Origin: DATARH01 sp036489765
GTDB taxonomy: Bacteria; Pseudomonadota; Alphaproteobacteria; ATCC43930; CGMCC-115725
Assembly (NCBI GenBank): GCA_036489765.1
Contig: DASXFE010000052.1
Span: forward strand, 1 to 64,000
Length of the DNA stretch: 64,000 nt
Reading direction: 5' to 3'
Each line of letters opens with the position of its first letter. The stretch's first letter is position 1. The notes beneath the pieces were generated by a model. It was not told where the DNA came from, did not search any database, and saw only the letters and a program-made list of their open reading frames with translations. This document shows positions 34,981-44,129 of the stretch, in pieces. Both the position numbers and the translations under genes were made by a program.

Positions 34981-35002
34981 GCGTTCAAGAGTAACCGCAA
35001 AT

Positions 35003-35135
35003 CCCCCTCCCCGCCCATTGGGGGAGAGGGTTGGGGTGAGGTGGGAATGTTCGGAACGCTCGGCGCGTGCCCGCCTCCCCTTCCAATCGCTGGCGCGATG
35101 GGCGCCTTCCTCTCCCCCCAATGGGCGGAGAGGGG
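35003..35135. repeat. Inverted repeat with CCCCTCTCCGCCCATTGGGGGAGAG arms
   Basis: Arms at 35003-35030 and 35110-35135 are near-perfect reverse complements centred on CGCCCATTGGGGG; each arm is itself partly palindromic. The element fills the intergenic space between the small minus-strand gene and the HyuA gene and ends 15 bases before the HyuA ATG, so its right arm probably includes part of the HyuA leader. It belongs to a type of dispersed repeat common in GC-rich alphaproteobacteria. Confidence 0.8.
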
Positions 35136-35150
35136 TTATAAGCGGCGGCG

Positions 35151-37211
35151 ATGACCGATCCTCGACCGCACCTCCGCGTCGCCTCCGATGTCGGGGGCAC
35201 TTTCACCGACAACCTCGTTTATGACGAGGCGGCGCGAAGGATCACCGTCGCGAAGGTGCCGACGACCCCGGAGAACCGCGCAGTCGGCACCGTGCGCGGG
35301 CTGCAACGGGCGCTTCAGTTGCAGGGGGCGGACGGCGGCGCGGTCGGGTATGTCGGGCACGGCATGACGACGGCGACCAACGCCGTGATCCAGCGCCGGG
35401 GCGGACGCACGGCGTTTATCACCAACGAGGGGTTCCGCGACCTCCTGCTGATCGGGCGGCAGGACCGGCCGAGCCTTTACGACATCCGCCAGACCCGCCC
35501 GCTGCCCCTCGCCGCCCGCGAGGATTGCCACACCGTCCGCGGCCGGCTCGACCCGACCGGCCGCGAGGTGACGGCGCTCGATGAGGAGGGGTTGCGTGCG
35601 ATCGCCGCGAAACTCGCGGGAATCGAGGCCGTTGCGGTGTGTTTTCTCAACGCCTATGCGAACCCTGCGCATGAGCGACGGGCGAAAGCGATCCTCGAGG
35701 CGGCGCTGCCCGGCGTGCCCGTGTGCATCTCGACCGAGATCATGGCCGAGTTCCGCGAGTACGAGCGCGCCAGCACCACGGTGCTCAACGCCTTTTTGAT
35801 GCCGGTGATGGACCGCTATCTCGCCTCGCTGAGCAACGGGCTCGCCGAGGGGCTCGGTCTCGCGACGGATGTGCCCGTCATGGTGATGGAGGCGTCGGGC
35901 GGCCTGATGACCGTCGCGACGGCGCGCGGCAAGCCGGTGCATACGGTGCTGTCGGGCCCGGCGGGCGGGGTCGTCGCCAGCGCGCATGTGGCTGGGCTTT
36001 CGGGCATCGGCGACATCATCACGATGGATATGGGCGGCACCAGCACCGACATCTCGCTCATTCTCGGCGGCCGCCCGCAGATCACCCGCGAGGCGAGCCT
36101 CGAGCGCACGCCCCTCAGGATCCCGGTCATCGACATCAACGCGATCGGCGCCGGCGGCGGGTCGATCGCCTGGATCGACGACGGCGGCGCGCTGCGCGTC
36201 GGGCCGCAAAGCGCCGAGGCGGTCCCCGGCCCCGCCTGCTACGGCCGCGGCGGCACCCAGCCGACCGTCACCGACGCCAACCTCGTGCTCGGCCGGTTTG
36301 GCGCCGACACCAGGCTCGGCGGCGAGATGGCGCTCGATGTCGGCTCGGCGAGGCGGGCGATCGAGCGGGTCGCGACGCCGCTCGGCCTCGACGTTGTCGC
36401 GGCGGCGGCGGGGATAATCCGCGTCGCCGACGCCAACATGGTGCGCGGCATCCGCGTCGTCTCGATCGAGCGCGGCCACGACCCGCGCGGGTTGACCCTC
36501 GTGCCGTTCGGCGGCGCCGGGCCGATGCACGGCAGCGCCGTCGCCCGCGAGCTCTCGATCCCACGCCTACTGGTGCCGCCGACGCCGGGCATCCTGTGCG
36601 CGCTCGGCATGCTGGTCGCCGATCTCCGCCACGACCTCGTGCAGACGCATCTCGCCGCGCACCGCGACCTGTCCGGCGCGGCGGCGAAGGCGATCCTCGA
36701 CCCGATGCTCGCCGAGGCGCGCCGCCACCTCTCGGACGACCGGGTCGCCCCGGACCGGCAGCGCATCGAGACGCGGGTGGACATGCGCTATATCGGTCAA
36801 TCCTTCGAGCTCCCGATCCCGCTCGCCGGCTTCACCGACGCGGAGTGGACCGCCCTCGTCCCCACCTTCCATGCCGAGCATCAGGGACGCTTCGGCCACA
36901 GCGACCCCGCCGCGCCGGTCGAGATCGTCAGCTTCGGCGTCACCGCGACCGGGCTCATCGATCTGCCCGAACTGCCGCGCCCGCCCGCAGGCGACCGCGC
37001 CCCGCCGGCGAGCGCGCGCACCGGCACCCGGCGCGTGTACCATGAGTCGTGGCACGACTGCCCGGTCTGGTCGCGCGAGGCGCTTCTCGCCGGCAACGAG
37101 ATCGCCGGCCCGGCGGTCGTCGAGGAGGTGTCGGCAACGACGGTGCTATATCCCGGCGACAGCGCGCGGGTCGACGCAGTCGGCAGCCTGATCGTCGAGG
37201 TCGGCGCGTAA
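35151..37211 (+). CDS. Hydantoinase/oxoprolinase family protein, subunit A (HyuA-like)
   Basis: A 686-residue ATP-dependent ring-opening enzyme subunit, usual length for HyuA or acetone-carboxylase-like alpha subunits. The nucleotide-binding motif is VASDVGGTFTDNLVYDE, then MGGTSTDISLILGG in the central actin-like half, and VPFGGAGPMHG near the C-terminus. It works with a HyuB partner, here encoded at 38040, to hydrolyse cyclic amides such as hydantoins or 5-oxoproline. An SDR gene lies between the two subunits, 14 bases away. No start ribosome site is strong; GGAGAGGGG is in the repeat just upstream. Confidence 0.9.
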   Translation: MTDPRPHLRVASDVGGTFTDNLVYDEAARRITVAKVPTTPENRAVGTVRGLQRALQLQGADGGAVGYVGHGMTTATNAVIQRRGGRTAFITNEGFRDLLLIGRQDRPSLYDIRQTRPLPLAAREDCHTVRGRLDPTGREVTALDEEGLRAIAAKLAGIEAVAVCFLNAYANPAHERRAKAILEAALPGVPVCISTEIMAEFREYERASTTVLNAFLMPVMDRYLASLSNGLAEGLGLATDVPVMVMEASGGLMTVATARGKPVHTVLSGPAGGVVASAHVAGLSGIGDIITMDMGGTSTDISLILGGRPQITREASLERTPLRIPVIDINAIGAGGGSIAWIDDGGALRVGPQSAEAVPGPACYGRGGTQPTVTDANLVLGRFGADTRLGGEMALDVGSARRAIERVATPLGLDVVAAAAGIIRVADANMVRGIRVVSIERGHDPRGLTLVPFGGAGPMHGSAVARELSIPRLLVPPTPGILCALGMLVADLRHDLVQTHLAAHRDLSGAAAKAILDPMLAEARRHLSDDRVAPDRQRIETRVDMRYIGQSFELPIPLAGFTDAEWTALVPTFHAEHQGRFGHSDPAAPVEIVSFGVTATGLIDLPELPRPPAGDRAPPASARTGTRRVYHESWHDCPVWSREALLAGNEIAGPAVVEEVSATTVLYPGDSARVDAVGSLIVEVGA

Positions 37212-37225
37212 GGAGGGAGGGAGCG

Positions 37226-38047
37226 ATGGGTCAGGTGGGCGGCAAGGTCGCGCTCGTCACCGGCGGCGCCTCGGGGATCGGCGCCGCGAGCGCCGAGACG
37301 CTGGCGCGCGAGGGCGCCAAGGTCGTCGTCGGCGATGTCGATGAGGCGCGCGCCGGCACGGTGGTTGCGGCGATCGAGGCGGCGGGCGGCGACGGTGCGT
37401 TCCTCCGCCTCGACGTGACCGACGAGGCGAACTGGCAGACGGTCGTCGCCGAGATCGAGGCGCGGCACAGCCGGCTCGACATCCTCTTCGCCAATGCCGG
37501 GATCGGCATCGGCGCGCCGTCGATCGTCGACATGACATTGGCCGAGTGGCGGCGGCAGACGGCGGTCAACCTCGACGGCGTGTTCCTCTCGGTCAAATAC
37601 TGCCTGCCGCTGATGCGCCGATCGGGCGGCGGGTCGATCGTCGTGACCTCGTCGATCGCCGGGTTGCGCGGCTCGCCGATCCTCGCCGGATACTGCGCGA
37701 CCAAGGGCGGCGTACGCCTCTTCGCCAAGGCGATCGCGATGGAGTGCGCGGCGCGCGGCGACGGCGTCCGGGTCAATTCGGTGCATCCCGGCATCATCGA
37801 CACGCCGATCTGGGAAAAGGACCTCGCGGCCGGCCGCAACGCCCCGCTCGACGTCGCCGAGATGGGGCGGCTCGGCGCGCCGCTCGGCCGCGTCGGGACG
37901 GCGCAGGACATCGCCAACGCCGTCCTGTTCCTCGCCTCGGATCAATCCAGCTATATCACCGGCGCCGAACTCGTCATCGACGGCGGCATCACCGGCGGCA
38001 CGGTCCCGCGTACCGGCCCGCTCGCGGCGAGAACAGCGAATGAGTGA
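37226..38047 (+). CDS. SDR family oxidoreductase
   Basis: A 273-residue classical short-chain dehydrogenase/reductase. It has the cofactor motif TGGASGIG (12-19), NAG at about 87-89, the catalytic Ser in VTSSIAG and Y-x3-K in YCATKGG. An acidic residue after the second strand (GDVDEA) suggests NAD rather than NADP. GGAGGGAGG precedes the ATG. It is sandwiched between hyuA-like and hyuB-like genes, overlapping hyuB by eight bases, so all three are one operon; it may process the alcohol or ketone formed after ring opening. Confidence 0.92.
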   Translation: MGQVGGKVALVTGGASGIGAASAETLAREGAKVVVGDVDEARAGTVVAAIEAAGGDGAFLRLDVTDEANWQTVVAEIEARHSRLDILFANAGIGIGAPSIVDMTLAEWRRQTAVNLDGVFLSVKYCLPLMRRSGGGSIVVTSSIAGLRGSPILAGYCATKGGVRLFAKAIAMECAARGDGVRVNSVHPGIIDTPIWEKDLAAGRNAPLDVAEMGRLGAPLGRVGTAQDIANAVLFLASDQSSYITGAELVIDGGITGGTVPRTGPLAARTANE

Positions 38048-39668
38048 GCGCCCCGACAATCCGAATCGCAACACGATCGACCCGATCACCCTCGAGGTCC
38101 TGCGCAACGCGCTCGAATCGGTGGCGGACGAGATGGGTGCGGTGCTGAAGCGCACCTCGTTCTCGCCGAACATCAAGGAACGCATGGACGCGTCCTGCGC
38201 CGTGTTCGACGCGGCGGCGCAGCTTGTCGCGCAGGCGGAGCACGTGCCGGTGCATCTGGGGTCGATGCTGGTCGCGGTGAAGGCGACGATCGCCAAGGTC
38301 GGCCACGTCGACGAGGGCGATGTCGTCATCGTCAACGACCCCTTCACCGGCGGCTCGCATCTGCCCGACATCACGCTCGTCGCGCCGGTGCATGTGGCCA
38401 ATGGGACAACAAGTCAGCACATCGGCTATGTCGCGACGCGGGCGCACCACGCCGATGTCGGCGGGATGGAGCCTGGGTCGATGCCGGGGAACAGCCGCGA
38501 GGTGTACCAGGAGGGGATCGTCATCCCGGCGGTCAAGCTCTACCGCAAGGGCGAGCTCATGGACGACGTGATGCGCTTCATCCTCGCCAATGTGCGGACA
38601 CAAGACGAGCGCAAGGGCGATCTCAACGCCCAGCTCGCGGCGCTCCGGGTGGGGGCGCAACGGCTGCAGGAATTGGCACGGCGGCACGGCACCGACACGC
38701 TCGTCGCCGGGTTCGACGCGATCCTCGACTATGCCGAGCGGCGCATGCGCAGGCGCCTCGCCGATTTCGCGCCCGGCACCTATCGCGGCGAGGATTTCCT
38801 CGACGACGACGGCACCGACGACGAGCCGGTGCGGATCGCGCTCGAGGTGACCGTGGCGCCGGACAAGCTGACGCTCGATTTCGCCGGCTCCTCGCCGCAG
38901 CGCCGCGGCAACATCAACGCCGTCGCGCCGATGACCTATTCCGGCTCGTTCTTCGCCGTGAAGATCCTGACCGACCCGGAGATCCCGGTGAATGCCGGCA
39001 CGTTCCGCCCGGTCGAGCTGAAAATCCCCGAGGGCAGCTTTCTCGCCGCGCAACCGCCCGCCGCGACCTGCGCCGGCAATACCGAGACGACCCAGCGCAT
39101 CGCCGACACGGTGCTCAAGGTGTTCGCCCAGTTCGCCCCCGACCGCATCCCGGCGGCGAGCCAGGGCACGATGAACACGATCGCCGTCGGCGGCCGCGAC
39201 CCGCGCCCGGTCAACGGACAGATCGGCCGTCCCTACAGCTATATCGAGACGATCGGCGGCGGCCAGGGCGGACGGCCGATGGGGCCGGGCGACGACGGCA
39301 TCCAGTGCAACATGACAAACACGATGAACACGCCGATCGAAGCGCTTGAAATCACGTATCCTCTCCGGGTGGAGCGATATGAATTGCGCGAGGGCTCGTC
39401 GGGCGTCGGCAGGAACCGCGGCGGCAACGGTCTCGTCCGCGCGATCCGCGCCGTCGGCGGCGAGACCCGCGTGTCGCTGCAATGCGAGCGCCGCCGCTTC
39501 GCCCCCTACGGCCTCGGCGGCGGCGCCGACGGCAAACCCGGCCGCAACGCCGTCCTCCGCCGCGACGGCACGGTCGAAGAAGTCCCCGGCAAGGCCTCGC
39601 TGACCTTAGCCGAGGACGAGATCATCATCGTCGAAACCCCCGGCGGCGGCGGTTGGGGCGCGGCGTAG
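38040..39668 (+). CDS. Hydantoinase B/oxoprolinase family protein (HyuB-like)
   Basis: A 542-residue partner of the HyuA-like protein. Landmarks are NTIDPITLEVLRNALESVADEMG at the N-terminus, NDPFTGGSHLPDITL, HHADVGGMEPGSMPG and a Gly-rich C-terminus ETPGGGGWG, all conserved in HyuB and acetophenone/acetone carboxylase beta-like subunits. The metal ligands probably include the His in HHADVGG. The length is normal. It overlaps the SDR stop and ends 20 bases before a broken Uma2 gene. Substrate not predictable, though cyclic amides or N-substituted hydantoins are the family's usual targets. Confidence 0.92.
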   Translation: MSERPDNPNRNTIDPITLEVLRNALESVADEMGAVLKRTSFSPNIKERMDASCAVFDAAAQLVAQAEHVPVHLGSMLVAVKATIAKVGHVDEGDVVIVNDPFTGGSHLPDITLVAPVHVANGTTSQHIGYVATRAHHADVGGMEPGSMPGNSREVYQEGIVIPAVKLYRKGELMDDVMRFILANVRTQDERKGDLNAQLAALRVGAQRLQELARRHGTDTLVAGFDAILDYAERRMRRRLADFAPGTYRGEDFLDDDGTDDEPVRIALEVTVAPDKLTLDFAGSSPQRRGNINAVAPMTYSGSFFAVKILTDPEIPVNAGTFRPVELKIPEGSFLAAQPPAATCAGNTETTQRIADTVLKVFAQFAPDRIPAASQGTMNTIAVGGRDPRPVNGQIGRPYSYIETIGGGQGGRPMGPGDDGIQCNMTNTMNTPIEALEITYPLRVERYELREGSSGVGRNRGGNGLVRAIRAVGGETRVSLQCERRRFAPYGLGGGADGKPGRNAVLRRDGTVEEVPGKASLTLAEDEIIIVETPGGGGWGAA

Positions 39669-39688
39669 GCTGAGTTATATTGTGCGGC

Positions 39689-39841
39689 ATGGCCGAGCCG
39701 GCACTCAGTCGCATGACCCTCGACGACTTCCTTACCTGGGAAGACGGCACCGACACGCGTTACGAACTCGTCGCCGGCACCGAAATCCCGCTCGCCGAGC
39801 TCTATGACGGGCTCGTCTTCGACGACCAACTCGCCGGGTAG
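39689..39841 (+). pseudogene. Internally deleted Uma2/DUF820 endonuclease remnant
   Basis: A 50-codon frame reads MAEPALSRMTLDDFLTWEDG, then TRYELVAGTE, and jumps directly to IPLAELYDGLVFDD and a stop. The first part matches the N-terminus, and the last part the extreme C-terminus, of Uma2-family proteins (about 190 aa); the catalytic middle of about 130 residues is missing. The frame is preserved across the join. Likely a relic of an in-frame deletion, unable to function as a nuclease. Confidence 0.65.
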
Positions 39842-39853
39842 CCCTCCCTCCAT

Positions 39854-40432
39854 ATGCTCCACCGTTTCTACGATCGCCTGATCGCGCTCGCCGCCGGCCC
39901 TAATGCGATCTGGGCCCTGATCGCCGTATCTTTCGCGGAGAGCTCGTTCTTTCCGATCCCGCCGGACGTCCTGCTCATCCCGATGATGCTGGCGCGGCCG
40001 CGGCAGGCGTGGCGGCTGGCGCTTGTGTGCATGGCGGCGTCGGTCATCGGCGGGATGGTCGGGTATGCGATCGGGTACTACGTGTTCGACGCGATCGGCC
40101 GGCCGCTCCTCGAATTCTACCATGCGATGGGGAAGTACGACGCGCTCAAGGCCGGGTTCGACCGTTGGGGGGTGTGGATCATCATCATCAAGGGGATGAC
40201 GCCGATCCCCTACAAGCTCGTGACGATCGCCAGCGGGGTCGCGCATTTCGACTTCGCGCTGTTTGTCGGTGCGTCGATCATCTCGCGCAGCCTGAGGTTT
40301 TTCCTGTTGGCGCTGATCCTGTGGTGGTTCGGCGCGGCGGCGCGCGACTTTATCGAGCGGCGCTTGGCCCTGGTCACGACATTGTTTGCGGTGGGGCTCG
40401 TTGGCGGCTTTCTGGTGCTGCGCTATCTATAG
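39854..40432 (+). CDS. YqaA/DedA-family (SNARE-associated) membrane protein
   Basis: A 192-residue inner-membrane protein with several hydrophobic segments. Family marks are FAESSFFPIPPDVLLIPMML at the start, GYAIGYYVFDAIGRP, and the conserved KGMTPIPYKLVTIASG motif. DedA-like proteins act in membrane lipid handling, proton-linked homeostasis and envelope integrity. It leads a group of small genes (with dsbB and coq7) separated by few bases, so the group is probably one operon. Confidence 0.88.
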   Translation: MLHRFYDRLIALAAGPNAIWALIAVSFAESSFFPIPPDVLLIPMMLARPRQAWRLALVCMAASVIGGMVGYAIGYYVFDAIGRPLLEFYHAMGKYDALKAGFDRWGVWIIIIKGMTPIPYKLVTIASGVAHFDFALFVGASIISRSLRFFLLALILWWFGAAARDFIERRLALVTTLFAVGLVGGFLVLRYL

Positions 40433-40435
40433 GGC

Positions 40436-40915
40436 ATGACAGCCTCGACCCGTTCCTTCGCCGGTTTTGTCTTTGTCGCGAGCACGCTGGTGCTCGGCGC
40501 CGCGCTGCTCTCGCAGTACTGGGGCGGGCTTGCGCCGTGCGAATTGTGCCTCAAGGAGCGCTGGCCATGGGATGCGGCGCTGTTGATCGCGGCGCTGTGG
40601 TTCCTGTTGTCGGGACGCATCCCGGGTGGGTGGCCGGCGGTCGTGCTGGCGCTGATCTTTGCGGCTGGCGCCGCGCTCGCCTTCTACCATGTTGGGGTCG
40701 AGCAGCATTGGTTCGCCGGCCCGTCGAGTTGCACGACCAACGCGACGGCGGCGCAGACGATCGACGATCTGAAAAGGCAGCTTCTGGCGACCGAGCCGGT
40801 GCTGTGCGACCAGGTGCAATGGTCGTTTCTCGGTATCTCGCTCGCCGGGCTCAACCTGATCGCCTCGGCGGCGATGGCGATCATCTGCCTCGCCGCGGCG
40901 CGGAGGCGCGCATGA
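40436..40915 (+). CDS. dsbB: Disulfide bond formation protein B
   Basis: A 159-residue four-helix membrane protein that reoxidises periplasmic thiol oxidases by passing electrons to quinone. The redox Cys pairs are visible: C35-x-x-C38 (PCELC) in the first periplasmic loop and C99/C124 in the second. The first and last helices flank them as in canonical DsbB. It follows the DedA-like gene by three bases and its stop overlaps the coq7 ATG, linking disulfide formation with quinone synthesis in one operon. Confidence 0.9.
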   Translation: MTASTRSFAGFVFVASTLVLGAALLSQYWGGLAPCELCLKERWPWDAALLIAALWFLLSGRIPGGWPAVVLALIFAAGAALAFYHVGVEQHWFAGPSSCTTNATAAQTIDDLKRQLLATEPVLCDQVQWSFLGISLAGLNLIASAAMAIICLAAARRRA

Positions 40916-41472
40916 GCCCCGAGGAAGCCGGCGAGCGCCCGCCCTATCTGCCCGGCGACCCGCCGGCCGAGTCGGTCGCGGCGATGATCCGCGTCGACCA
41001 TGCCGGCGAGTACGGCGCGACGCGCATCTATGACGGCCAGCTCGCGGTGATGCCGCGTGGCCCGGCGCGCACCGCAATCGCCGAGATGGCCGAGCAGGAG
41101 GCGCGCCACCTCGCCGCCTTCGACGCCCTGGTCGGCGAGCGACGGGTGCGCCCGACCCTGTTGCAGCCGCTGTGGCAGGTCGCGGGGTTCGCGCTCGGCG
41201 CGGCGACGGCACTGCTCGGCGAGCGCGCGGCGATGGCCTGCACCGTCGCGGTCGAAGAAGTCATCGACGAGCACTACCAGGCCCAGGCCGACCGCCTCGG
41301 CGAGACCGAGCCGGCGCTCAAGCAGAAGATCCTCGAATTTCGCGACGACGAGTTGAAGCACAAGAGCGCCGCGCTCGACCAGGGCGCCGCCGACACGCCC
41401 GGCTATACGCTGCTTTCCGCCGCGATCAAGACCGGATCCCGCCTCGCGATCTGGCTGTCGACGCGGATTTGA
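40912..41472 (+). CDS. coq7: Demethoxyubiquinone hydroxylase (Coq7 family)
   Basis: A 186-residue diiron monooxygenase that performs the penultimate hydroxylation in ubiquinone synthesis. The diiron ligands sit in repeated E and E-x-x-H motifs: HAGEYGATRIYDGQ, AEQEARHLAAF, EEVIDEHY and DDELKHKS. The length and spacing match Coq7. The ATG overlaps the dsbB stop (ATGA). Its presence supports an alphaproteobacterial, ubiquinone-using host. Confidence 0.95.
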   Translation: MSPEEAGERPPYLPGDPPAESVAAMIRVDHAGEYGATRIYDGQLAVMPRGPARTAIAEMAEQEARHLAAFDALVGERRVRPTLLQPLWQVAGFALGAATALLGERAAMACTVAVEEVIDEHYQAQADRLGETEPALKQKILEFRDDELKHKSAALDQGAADTPGYTLLSAAIKTGSRLAIWLSTRI

Positions 41473-41522
41473 ACCTCGGCCCGCTCCGCCCGTTTAACTC
41501 TCCACAACGGGTGGAGGGTCGC

Positions 41523-41900
41523 ATGGCCGTAGAATTCGTGATCGGTTTGTACCATTCGCGCGGCATCGCCGAGGATGCCGTGAACCGGCTACGCACCGAG
41601 GGCGTCCCCGACCCCCATGTCGCGCTGCGGATGCTGCGCGAGACGACCGAAGTGCCGCCCGCAGTCGATGCCGAGCTCTCGGCGCTGACGGTCGACCCGA
41701 TGATCTGGGGCAATGTGCGCGAGAACTACGTCGACTACATCTCGAACGGCGAGACGATCGTCATGGTGCGCACCGAGACCGATCTCGAAGCCGAGGTCGC
41801 GATGGACGTCCTCAGGATGTTCGAGCCGATGGTCGTCGAGCTGCTCGATGCTCAGAGGGCACCGCGCTCGCGAAGCGACGCCAGCTCCGTCGTCGAATAG
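41523..41900 (+). CDS. Hypothetical protein (possible general-stress-protein-like fold)
   Basis: A 125-residue acidic protein with a strong ribosome site (GGAGG five bases upstream). The opening FVIGLYHSRGIAEDAVNRLR resembles the ferredoxin-like domain of small general-stress proteins, where a flexible Gly/Pro linker follows; the resemblance is weak. The 3' end overlaps the convergent CoA transferase gene by 49 bases. No catalytic motif is seen; function unknown. Confidence 0.6.
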   Translation: MAVEFVIGLYHSRGIAEDAVNRLRTEGVPDPHVALRMLRETTEVPPAVDAELSALTVDPMIWGNVRENYVDYISNGETIVMVRTETDLEAEVAMDVLRMFEPMVVELLDAQRAPRSRSDASSVVE

Positions 41901-43036
41901 CCGAGCTCTCTCAGCACCGCGTCGGTATCGGCGCCGATCTCGGGCGCGGGCAGCCGCAATTCGCACGGCGCCTCGGCGAATTTGACCGGAAAGCCGAGCA
42001 TCCTGACCATGCCGTGGCCCGGATGGTGCTGGTCGAGCACCATCTGCTGCGCCAGCACCTGCGGGTCGGCGAAGACTTCGGCAAGCCCCATCACGCGCCC
42101 GCATGGCACGCCGGCGGCGTTGAGCCGCTCGATCCACTCGTCCGCGGCCGCCTGGCTCAGCCTCTCCTCGACCGCCGCGTTCATTGCCGCACGGTTCTCG
42201 AGGCGCAGGTCGTTGGTCGCAAAGCGCGGGTCGTCGCGCCATTCCGGCGCACCGAGCGCGTCGACGAGCCGCTGATAGCTTTGCTCCTGGCTCGGCGCGA
42301 TCGCAACTTCGCCCTTCTTGGTGCGGAAGAGGCCATAGGGCGAGACGATCGCGTGGTCGTTGCCGCTGCGCGCCGGCACCGCGCCGGTCGCGAAATAATT
42401 CGCGGCAAGAAAGGCGAGGAGGCTCATGAGGCCACTGTTGAGGCTCGCGCCGACCCGTTCGCCGGCCCCGCTCCGGCCGCGCTTCACCAGCGCCGCGCAG
42501 ATGCCGAGCGCGCCGTAAAGCCCGGCGACGAGATCGGCGATCGGCGGGCCCGCGCGCATCGGCGCACCGTCGGCGTCGCCAGTCACGGCCATGAACCCAC
42601 TCATCGCCTGGGCGATAAAGTCGAAGGACGGCCGCTCGCGGTAGGGCCCGCCGTCGCCGAAGCCGCTGAGACTGCACACGACGAGATCGGGCTTCAGCTC
42701 CCGGAGCCTGGTGTCGTCGAACCCCATCGCCGCGAGCACACCCGGCCGGTAGTTCTCGACCAGCACATCGCTCGTCTCGATGAGCCGCGCCAGCGCCGCC
42801 TTGCCCTCGTCCGTGCGGAGGTTGAGCGCCACCGATTTCTTGTTGCGGTTGAACGCGGCGAAATACCACGACAGCCCGTCGCGCATCGCCCCCTGCCCGC
42901 GCAGCGGATCGCCCTGCCCCGGCGTCTCGACCTTGATCACCTCCGCGCCCATATCCCCCAGCATCACCGTACAGAACGGCCCGGCGAGGATGCGCGTCAG
43001 ATCGACGACCCGAATGCCCGAAAGCTGCCCGCTCAT
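41852..43036 (-). CDS. CaiB/BaiF CoA-transferase family protein
   Basis: A 394-residue class III CoA transferase. The opening VVDLTRILAGPFCTVMLGDM followed by EVIKVE is diagnostic, along with LNLRTDEGKAALARLI and the catalytic Asp in FDFIAQAMSGF. It would activate a carboxylic acid by moving CoA from a donor such as succinyl- or formyl-CoA. The gene is divergent from two ABC permease genes and convergent with a small hypothetical. The substrate is not defined by sequence. Confidence 0.93.
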   Translation of the reverse strand: MSGQLSGIRVVDLTRILAGPFCTVMLGDMGAEVIKVETPGQGDPLRGQGAMRDGLSWYFAAFNRNKKSVALNLRTDEGKAALARLIETSDVLVENYRPGVLAAMGFDDTRLRELKPDLVVCSLSGFGDGGPYRERPSFDFIAQAMSGFMAVTGDADGAPMRAGPPIADLVAGLYGALGICAALVKRGRSGAGERVGASLNSGLMSLLAFLAANYFATGAVPARSGNDHAIVSPYGLFRTKKGEVAIAPSQEQSYQRLVDALGAPEWRDDPRFATNDLRLENRAAMNAAVEERLSQAAADEWIERLNAAGVPCGRVMGLAEVFADPQVLAQQMVLDQHHPGHGMVRMLGFPVKFAEAPCELRLPAPEIGADTDAVLRELGYSTTELASLRERGAL

Positions 43037-43226
43037 CGGCTAAGCCCCCACCCCGACACTCCCCTCCTCGGACTTGATCCGGGGATCGCGACCGGGAAGG
43101 CGATCGCAATCGACAGCATCGTCGCCCGCCGTTCGCGGCGAAGGTCGAAGCCGGCATCCATGGCAGCCTCCCGAAAGTGGCGCGCAAAGATTGTCATTCG
43201 GGACCAACAGTCGCAATCTGGTCGCG

Positions 43227-44129
43227 ATGACCGATTTCGCGCTGCCCCGCGTTTCGACCAATCGGCCGCGGCCGCCGGTGTGGCGCCCGTCGCTGCACGG
43301 GTCGGAGCTACGGTGGGGCATCGCGCTGGTCGTGCCCTATCTCGCGGTGTTTGCCGTCTTTGTCCTCTACCCGATGGGCTACGGGCTGTGGATGGGCCGC
43401 AACCCCGCGCTCTATGCCGAGCTGTTCGACGATCCGTCCTACTGGAAGGCGCTCGTCAACACGCTCGTGTTCGTCGGCGTGGCGGTCAACGTCAAGATGC
43501 TGGCGGCGCTGTTTCTCTCGGGATTTTTCATGCGCAAGCGGCGCTGGATCAAGGCGCTGCTGGTCATCTACATCCTGCCGTGGACCGTGCCCGGGGTCCC
43601 GGCCTACCTGTCGTTCCATTGGATGTACGTCAGCCAGCAGGGGCTGCTCGACGTCATCCTCCAGGACATCTTCGGGATCGACGGGCCGATGTGGTTCGGC
43701 GGGCACTGGCTGTCCCTTTCCTGCGACATGGCCAGCTATGTGTGGAAATGGATGCCGCTATGGACGCTGATCCTGCTCGCCGGGCGAATGGCGATCCCAG
43801 AGGAGTTGTATGATGCCGCAAAGGTCGACGGCGCCGGACCGGTCGACCTGTTCCGCCGCATCACGCTGCCGCTTCTGTCCAACCTGTACCTGATCAGCAC
43901 CCTCATTTCGACGATCTGGACGGTCAGCGACATCACCGTCACCCAGTTCGTCAGCGACGGCGGCCCGGGGCAATCGACGTATGTGCTGGCGACGCTCGGC
44001 ATGTCCTACGCGCTCGACCAGGCGAAGCCCTATCTCGGCGTCGCCGCAGGCTTGTCGATCGTCCCGGTGATGATCCTGGTCGTGGTCCTCCTGATGCGCC
44101 GGCTGCGGAAAGCGGAGGTGCAGCTATGA
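43227..44129 (+). CDS. ABC sugar transporter permease, MalF-like
   Basis: A 300-residue inner-membrane permease of the CUT1 sugar/polyol group. The EAA-loop motif IPEELYDAAKVDGAGPVDLF (cytoplasmic, contacts the ATPase) is near residue 190 and about six hydrophobic segments are seen. ATG 43227 is selected as the first Met giving a normal N-terminus. Its stop overlaps the next permease gene start (ATGA). No binding protein or ATPase of this type is encoded nearby, so those parts are probably elsewhere. Confidence 0.9.
   Translation: MTDFALPRVSTNRPRPPVWRPSLHGSELRWGIALVVPYLAVFAVFVLYPMGYGLWMGRNPALYAELFDDPSYWKALVNTLVFVGVAVNVKMLAALFLSGFFMRKRRWIKALLVIYILPWTVPGVPAYLSFHWMYVSQQGLLDVILQDIFGIDGPMWFGGHWLSLSCDMASYVWKWMPLWTLILLAGRMAIPEELYDAAKVDGAGPVDLFRRITLPLLSNLYLISTLISTIWTVSDITVTQFVSDGGPGQSTYVLATLGMSYALDQAKPYLGVAAGLSIVPVMILVVVLLMRRLRKAEVQL

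Noticed and set aside
36881..38401. 506-codon minus-strand frame
   Set aside because: Antisense to HyuA, SDR and HyuB genes, which all have strong motifs and coupled starts.
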